This document shows, piece by piece, positions 34,841-40,536 of a stretch of 40,536 nucleotides of DNA. The translations under genes and the position numbers were made by a program. Numbering within the stretch: position 1 is the first letter of the stretch; every line of letters begins with the position of its first letter. The notes under the pieces were generated by a model, which made no database searches, was not told the DNA's origin, and was given only the letters and a program-made list of their open reading frames with translations. The DNA comes from Nephromyces sp. MM_2019 (taxonomy: Eukaryota > Apicomplexa > Aconoidasida > Nephromycida), in assembly GCA_015657535.1 (NCBI GenBank), contig JADHZB010001794.1, positions 1 through 40,536 of the forward strand. Direction: 5' to 3'.

Positions 34841-37061
34841 ATGAATCTGAATTATTTGAGAGAAAATTTGATAAAATGGGAAGAAAAAAATCCCTTCTTA
34901 CCTACATTTATAATCTTTTTGATGTTTTCAGTGTTTTATATATCAAACTCACAAGAAATTTCATTCAAATTTATTATATTTACATTTTTGGGCTTATTCA
35001 CACAATATTTTCTACTACCATTTCGAATAACGTTTAATTCAACTAAAACAAACGCATTTAATTCAAACTTGGATGAAAATTATAAACATGAAATAACTCA
35101 GAAAGATGATAAACATGATAAATATGTATACACAGATACTAAATTAGTTTTGTGTGTGAGAACAGGTGAGAAATACATATATATTTATACACATGTGGTT
35201 GTGTATATGTATATATATTTATATATATGTATATTTAGTAGGAGATAGGGGCCGAGGCCATAAGGTTAGATATGTATGTACACTCTTTTCCACTCTATAT
35301 GTTAATGTATATATATACATTTTGGTCTGTAGGCATGTATGGGTGTGTATATTTGTGAATGTGCAAATGTGTGTGTTTGTGTATATATATGTGTGTGTAT
35401 GTGTGTGTTTGTGTATATATATGTGTGTGTATGTGTGTCGATCTGTGTGTATGTGTGTGGGTGTATGTGTATGTGTGTGTGTGTGTGTATGTGTGTGTGT
35501 GTGTGTATATGTGTGTGTTTGTGTATATGTATGTGTGTGTTTGTGTATATGTATGTGTGTGTTTGTGTATATGTATGTGTGTGGGTGTGTGTGTGTGTTT
35601 GTTGAGCATGCGAATGTGTATTATATTATGTAAGAATATATGTTTATGTGTGATGTTAGGGTGAGTATACATCGATATTATATATTCAATTTTATAATAC
35701 TGTGTGTGTGCTTAATTTATAAATTATGTTTTATATGGGTTAGTTTTCAAAAAGTGTGTGTGTGCGTTGCTTAGTAATTTGGGTCTGTATTACTCTAAAG
35801 CGGGCTTAAATTAAATTTTTTAGTTTCATTTTACAAAACCTTATAGGTTTATTACACAATTGTGTGCCTATATATAGATAATAAAATATTATTGCTTCTA
35901 GGTATTTAATGTGTGTGTATATTGTGTATATATATTTTTTTTAGATTTGAAAATGGGACATGGTAAGATAGCAGCACAGTGTGCACATGCCGCTGTTGGA
36001 ATTTACCAAAAATGTGTAAAAGCTAAATCACAACACTACTTTAATTGCTGGATACAAAGTGGTCAAGCTAAAATTTGCCTTAAAATAAAGGTGTGTATAT
36101 ACATGTATTGATAGGTTATGATGTATATATAATTAATTAGTTGATAATTAGTGATGATGGGTATGTTTATAATGTGTGTATATAAAAGTGTTGAAAGGTT
36201 ATGATGAGACTATTGTGTTTATAATGCACTGTGTGTATCTAAGGTTAGGTTAGTTATATTGACATATGATTATTAATATGTTTGTGTGTATATAAGGTTA
36301 GTAACACTGATGTATAATTAATTACATACATGCATGTGTGTATTGAAGTTTTGAAACATATATTTATGGAAAATTGAGTATATGTGTGTATACAAAAATG
36401 TGTTTTAATGTTTGGAAAAACTAGATTTTTCAAATATATTTGTATATAAAACATTGTGTTAAATATATAACTGGGCTAACAACATGATGTGTGTTATATA
36501 TTTATGTCTCAGCCAATTGATGATATTTGTAACATATACACACTTTATGTGTGTGAATACACAAATTTTGTTTTTTCATATTAACATATAATATCTATGT
36601 GAATATAACCTATATTTTACATATTTATATAAATCAAGTATGCATATATTATGTGTTAATATAAATAAATTTCATTCAATGAATATATGAATACCTATAT
36701 AAATTAAGTACATACACATTACAAGTGTGTGTGTGCAGGTATTAATTTTTACAAAATTGATTTAATTTTTTGAATTAATTTATTTATACTATTTACACAA
36801 TCTAGGATGAGGAAACTCTTAAAACACTGTCAAGTCATGCAAAAATGAAATCTCTTCCTATATATACAGTTCATGATGCTGTAAGTATTTGTTTGATAGG
36901 TTTATCTTATACACACACTCATATTTATACATGTAACCACATACAGACACACATGCACACACTCACAAACACATATACACAATACATACATATTTGCACA
37001 TACACACAAACACATGCACACACATATACACACAAACACATGCACACACACACATACACAA

Positions 37062-37092
<31 letters not shown>

Positions 37093-37861
37093 TGCACACA
37101 CACAAACACATGCACACACACAAACACATGCACACACACATACACACAAACACATGCACACACACACACACACAAACACATGCACACACACACACACACA
37201 AACACATGCACAGACATACACACACAAACACATGCACACACACACATTAGCACACACAAACTCACACATTTCTGCATACATACACATACACACACAAACC
37301 CTCATATATATACACACACACATGCATACACTATTAAATAAAATTAAACAAAAATATTACGGTTTATAGGGTAGGACCCAGGTACCATCTGGTAGTGCTA
37401 CAGTATTAGCCATTGGCCCAGGTAAATATATATATTTAATATACTTGATTTATATATATATATATATATATATATACATACACACATACACACACACACA
37501 CACACACAAACTCATATACACACATACAAACACATATATACATACACAAAAACATACACACAAATATGTATACACAAATCTACATACAAATTTAACAATT
37601 AGTACATATATATATAAACAAATTTACACACAAATGCATAATTTAAGTATTTGATTAGACAAAAAATAAATATATTATAGGTGTGTGTAATATCTTAAAT
37701 AGCAAGATATAATATAAAGTTGATAATTTTTCAATTATTGATATATTACATACAAGTATTAAATAATACTTATATATTGAATTCTGTACATATTTTTATA
37801 TATATTTATAGGGCCTATAAATACGATCGATGAAGTGTGTGGGCATTTAAAATTATATTAA
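34841..37861 (+). CDS. PTH2: Peptidyl-tRNA hydrolase 2 with N-terminal membrane segments (5 exons, 215 aa)
   Basis: Cleaves peptidyl-tRNA released by stalled ribosomes. Exons: 34841-35165, 35945-36090, 36806-36880, 37370-37421, 37812-37861; 648 bp, phases matched, stop TAA. Family marks: TKLVLCVRTDLKMGHGKIAAQ crossing the first junction, CAHAAVGIYQ, GQAKICLKIK, HDAGRTQVPSGS and TVLAIGPGP, finishing with GHLKLY as in Pth2 proteins. Before the catalytic core are about 100 extra residues with two hydrophobic stretches (TFIIFLMFSVFYI and FIIFTFLGLFTQYFLLPF). Human PTH2 also has an N-terminal anchor, in the mitochondrial membrane, so an organelle or membrane location is likely. An upstream Met in another frame at 34813 does not reach the core. 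Introns 1 and 3 carry long opposed TG and CA tracts. Exon 2's donor is GTGTGT. Confidence 0.94.
35333..35610. repeat. TG microsatellite in PTH2 intron 1
   Basis: Nearly continuous TG with TATA and TTTG interruptions. The word TGTGTGTTTGTGTATATG recurs several times between about 35380 and 35580, showing a longer unit on top of the dinucleotide. The run is UG in the PTH2 transcript. Confidence 0.9.
36905..37335. repeat. CA microsatellite with 26/18-bp higher-order unit in PTH2 intron 3
   Basis: AAACACATGCACA recurs at 37008, 37034, 37086, 37104, 37122, 37148, 37174, 37200 and 37226. Steps are 26, 52, 18, 18, 26, 26, 26 and 26, the two sizes differing by four CA units. The tract is CA in the transcript, opposite to intron 1. 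Another TA/CA tract at about 37452-37610 lies in intron 4. Confidence 0.92.
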
Positions 37862-38166
37862 ATTTTTTTTTACAAATTTATAAGTTATATTTACACACAA
37901 TTTTTTTCTACACATTTTAACTGTTAATATGATATATATATTACCTCATTATTATTTATATATATAAATGTGTAAATTTTTCGAATATAATAAAAATCTG
38001 TGAACACATTTTGTTTATATCTAAAAGTACATTAATCAGAAACATAGACACACACATAAATATATATATGTACACACACATACACTCATATATATATATT
38101 TATATAATTTGTTATGAATAAATGAATGTGTTTTTTGTGTGTTAAACAAAATATACATTTTATATT

Positions 38167-38211
<45 letters not shown>

Positions 38212-38376
38212 ATTTACAGTGTATCAACACAAATATAAAATTAGAAATGTGTAAAGTAATATTACACACAAATTGATCAACAAAATATTTACATATATAT
38301 ATATATATGTAAAATAGTATGTGTGTATATATATATATATATCTCTTTCTCTATATATATTTGAAAATTGTGTGTA
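37862..38376. other. Convergent intergenic region with a long TA run
   Basis: 515 bp between the PTH2 and coiled-coil stop codons. It is mostly AT, with short CA/TA patches and an uninterrupted TA run at about 38166-38210 (over 20 units). A further TA tract at about 38320-38342 is next to the coiled-coil stop. No gene seen. Confidence 0.7.
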
Positions 38377-39682
38377 TTATGGTGTGTGTGTAAATAAGGT
38401 ATCTAAGTGATCTTGAAGTGATTTAATTTCATGATTATTGAGATAATTATATAGTGAATTTAGTGTGTCACACACATTATTATTTGATATAATCAAATCA
38501 TCATAAAATCTGTATATATTATTATCTTTTTCCTTTAAATGTGTGCATGTATTTCTCCATTTTTGGCCTATAATTTTGGCTGATATTTCCCCCTTTAATT
38601 TCCTTAATATTTTTTCTCTCTTTATTTTTATTTCTAATTCTTTTTCAAGTATATCTCTTTGTTTACTCATTGTTTCAATAGGTACATTCAACTAATATAA
38701 TATATATATACATATTTTGTGTGTATATATGTATAAATGGGTTAGTATGTGTATGTGTGTGGAGTGGTTGGAGAGGGTGTTGTTTGTGTGTGTGTATATA
38801 TGTGTGTTGGATGGAGTGTGTTGAGTGTGTTTAAATATGTGTATGTGGGGTTAAATGTGTTTGTATATGTGTATGAAAGTATATATGTATATATATATAT
38901 GTGTGTGTGTATATGTATGTGAGTTAAGATAAGTATTTGGGTGTGGATAGGTGTGTGTAGATATCTAGATAACTAAAATATATCTATTCATGAATGTAAG
39001 TGTGATAGATTTGTGTGTGTACATAGTTATTAGATAATATATAATTGTTGAGTTTAATATATCAAATAATACAGAGTATATAAAATTAATTAGAAAATTT
39101 ATAAATTTACACACCTTTTTAGTACTACTTATAACGTTTTGATAGTCTGTGTGTGTAGTTAATTTGTTACTATAAATATTTTGTTGCCTCCAAAATTCAT
39201 TTTTTATAGCCCAATCTAATCTCTGTTTAGTGGATGAATTTTCTTCACACATTGTATCATTTATATCACTTGAATATATGTGTGTGTGTGTTGAAAAATT
39301 TTGTTTGAGTTTTAATGGGGTCCCTTTCTTGTTATGTTTTGTCTAGATTTAAATTATAATTTGTACACACACACAATTGATATATAGATATATATTTATA
39401 TATCAACTAATAGATAGACACACACACACATACACGCATATATATACTCCAAAATAGACTCCACAATACATATTAATAGATACACACACAAAAAGAAAGG
39501 GAAACAAACCCATGCACGAAAAAGAAACAAACTCACACACACATTTACAACACACACACACACACACACACATTTACAACACACACACACACACACATTT
39601 ACAACACACACACACACACACACACATTTACAACACACACACACACACACATTTACAACACACACACACACACACATTTACA

Positions 39683-39715
<33 letters not shown>

Positions 39716-40151
39716 CACAAACATTTACATATACACAAACATTTACATATACACAAACATTTACATATACACAAACATTTACATATAAACAAACATTTAC
39801 ATATAAACAAACATTTACATATACACAAACATTTACCTATAAACAAACATTTACATATAGATATATACACACATTAACACACACATACACACACACATAC
39901 ACACACACATACACATACACACATACACATACACACATACACACACATACATACACACATATACACACACATTCATAATAACCTGTTTGTGTGTGTGTAT
40001 CACACTGTTAGAATGTTTAACTTCATTTCCTAAAGTATTAAATTCTTCGAGGAGTACAGAAAGTTGCTGTTTATTTAAAATGTGTGAAATTATGTTTATT
40101 TATAGTTTACACATTTTAAAATTTATATTCATTAATAATGTATATAGTTCA

Positions 40152-40182
<31 letters not shown>

Positions 40183-40419
40183 GTGTATGTGTGTGTGAGT
40201 GTGTGTAGATGATTTCGTTACATTATTTAGTAATTAGGGACATCTTTGTGTGTGTGTGTAATTTTTACATTAGTTAATAATTTGACGTATGTATGTAAAA
40301 ACTTTAATATATTTTATTATTATATATGTGTATATATATATGTGTGTGTGTGTATTATAAGTTATCAATTAAACGTACATCTGAAAATATTTTCTTTATA
40401 GATCTTTGGAATTCATCAT
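38377..40419 (-). CDS. Coiled-coil protein, unrecognised (four exons resolved, 5' end outside window)
   Basis: Exons: 40419-40379, 40066-40004, 39342-39115, 38691-38377. The first starts in phase 1 after an acceptor, so at least one more exon lies to the right. All later junctions are phase 0, ending in TAA. The product is strongly helical and charged: DDEFQRSIKKIFSD, then QLSVLLEEFNTLGNEVKHSN, a Thr/Lys/His-rich linker, RLDWAIKNEFWRQQNIYS, KQRDILEKELEIKIKREKIL, and a C-terminal part with NSLYNYLNNHEIKSLQDHL. Hydrophobic residues at three/four spacing suggest coiled coil. There is no membrane span or known motif. A SNARE-like, kinetochore or tethering protein is possible, but I cannot place it. 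If 39252 (Met) is instead the true start, the protein would be 150 aa, but the frame stays open upstream to the acceptor at 39343. Introns between its exons carry TG or CA tracts. Confidence 0.65.
38735..38935. repeat. TG microsatellite in an intron of the coiled-coil gene
   Basis: Imperfect TG with GAGTG, TTGG and TATA interruptions, between exons 39342-39115 and 38691-38377. It is CA in the transcript of this minus-strand gene. Confidence 0.8.
39536..39700. repeat. CA array with ATTTACAAC spacer, 25/29-bp unit
   Basis: ATTTACAAC recurs at 39543, 39572, 39597, 39626, 39651 and 39676 (steps 29, 25, 29, 25, 25), with pure CA between. It is in the intron between exons 40066-40004 and 39342-39115, so it reads as TG with GTTGTAAAT in the transcript. 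Confidence 0.93.
39715..39862. repeat. 18-bp minisatellite, eight copies
   Basis: AAACATTTACATATACAC-type units. The word AAACATTTA starts at 39719, 39737, 39755, 39773, 39791, 39809, 39827 and 39845, exactly 18 bp apart every time. Some copies have AAAC for ACAC before the core, and one has CCTAT for CATAT. It directly follows the 25/29-bp array in the same intron. Confidence 0.96.
40152..40206. repeat. TG microsatellite
   Basis: Short TG/TATG run on the plus strand in the intron between the two most upstream exons seen of the coiled-coil gene. The sequence around it is AT-rich. Confidence 0.75.
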
Positions 40420-40423
40420 CTGG

Positions 40424-40536
40424 ATATATACACACACACATTATATATACACACACATTATATATATACACACACAAATTATATATACACACACCTTATA
40501 TATACACACACATTATATATATACACACACATTATA
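40424..40536. repeat. 19-bp TA/CA minisatellite running off the right edge
   Basis: The CACACA blocks begin at 40431, 40450, 40469, 40488, 40505 and 40524 (steps 19, 19, 19, 17, 19), each followed by ATTATATATA-like sequence. It starts a few bases upstream of the acceptor of the coiled-coil exon at 40419 and continues past the window. Confidence 0.9.

Noticed and set aside
35166..37369. Frames encoding long Cys/Val or His/Thr runs in PTH2 introns (and similar ones at 39396-39877)
   Set aside because: They are direct translations of TG or CA dinucleotide tracts and lie inside introns defined by the conserved enzyme exons.
1..40536. Telomeric or centromeric repeat identity for the TG/CA tracts
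   Set aside because: The tracts are interrupted dinucleotides embedded in introns of conserved genes, on both strands, with no terminal G-rich heptamer or octamer and no long satellite unit.
1..40536. Mobile elements, viral remnants or tRNA/rRNA genes
   Set aside because: No reverse transcriptase, transposase, integrase or capsid motif was seen in the open frames, and no cloverleaf with a GTTCRA T-loop was noticed by eye. A dedicated scan (tRNAscan, Rfam) would be needed to exclude small RNAs.

Overview
The window is AT-rich, intron-dense nuclear DNA from a protist, most likely an apicomplexan. The clearest marker is a TRAP/MIC2-type adhesin (signal peptide, vWA domain, tandem thrombospondin repeats, one membrane span, acidic tail with a tryptophan). 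A methionine aminopeptidase with an ER-type signal peptide fits import into an apicoplast. HIBCH (valine breakdown) and KDSR (sphingolipid synthesis) would suit a coccidian-like metabolism better than a Plasmodium- or piroplasm-like one; that is inference. I could not assign a genus. The standard genetic code works throughout.

I rebuilt the genes by hand from splice sites, reading phase and family similarity. Nine of ten have a full or nearly full model, and every intron junction I could set keeps phase. Order: HIBCH (-, C-terminus off the left edge), Maf-like nucleotide pyrophosphatase (+), 3-ketodihydrosphingosine reductase (-), DUF155/RMD1-family mitochondrial-type protein (+), an unrecognised ~654-residue polytopic membrane protein (+), a zinc-motif plus C-terminal J-domain protein (-), TRAP-like adhesin (+), type I methionine aminopeptidase (-), peptidyl-tRNA hydrolase 2 (+), and a coiled-coil protein (-, 5' end off the right edge). 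Neighbours mostly alternate in strand, so intergenic spaces are mainly divergent (shared promoters) or convergent (shared 3' ends).

The DNA has three zones. The left (about 1-9,000) and right (about 31,500 to the end) are full of TG/CA and TA tracts plus short-period minisatellites (9, 18, 19, 22, 26 and 31 bp), mostly inside introns. The middle (about 9,800-30,900) is AT-rich with almost none of these. Several splice donors in the outer zones read GTGTGT; none that I resolved in the middle zone do. The adhesin holds nearly identical 123-bp repeats interrupted by a 50-N assembly gap whose length breaks the reading frame, so the true copy number is unknown.

No tRNA, rRNA, CRISPR array, transposon or viral gene was seen. 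The strongest leads are the adhesin's short-repeat array and altered metal site, the opposed UG/CA tracts flanking exons, the GTGTGT donors, the 31-bp minisatellite before the Maf gene, and two proteins of unfamiliar architecture.
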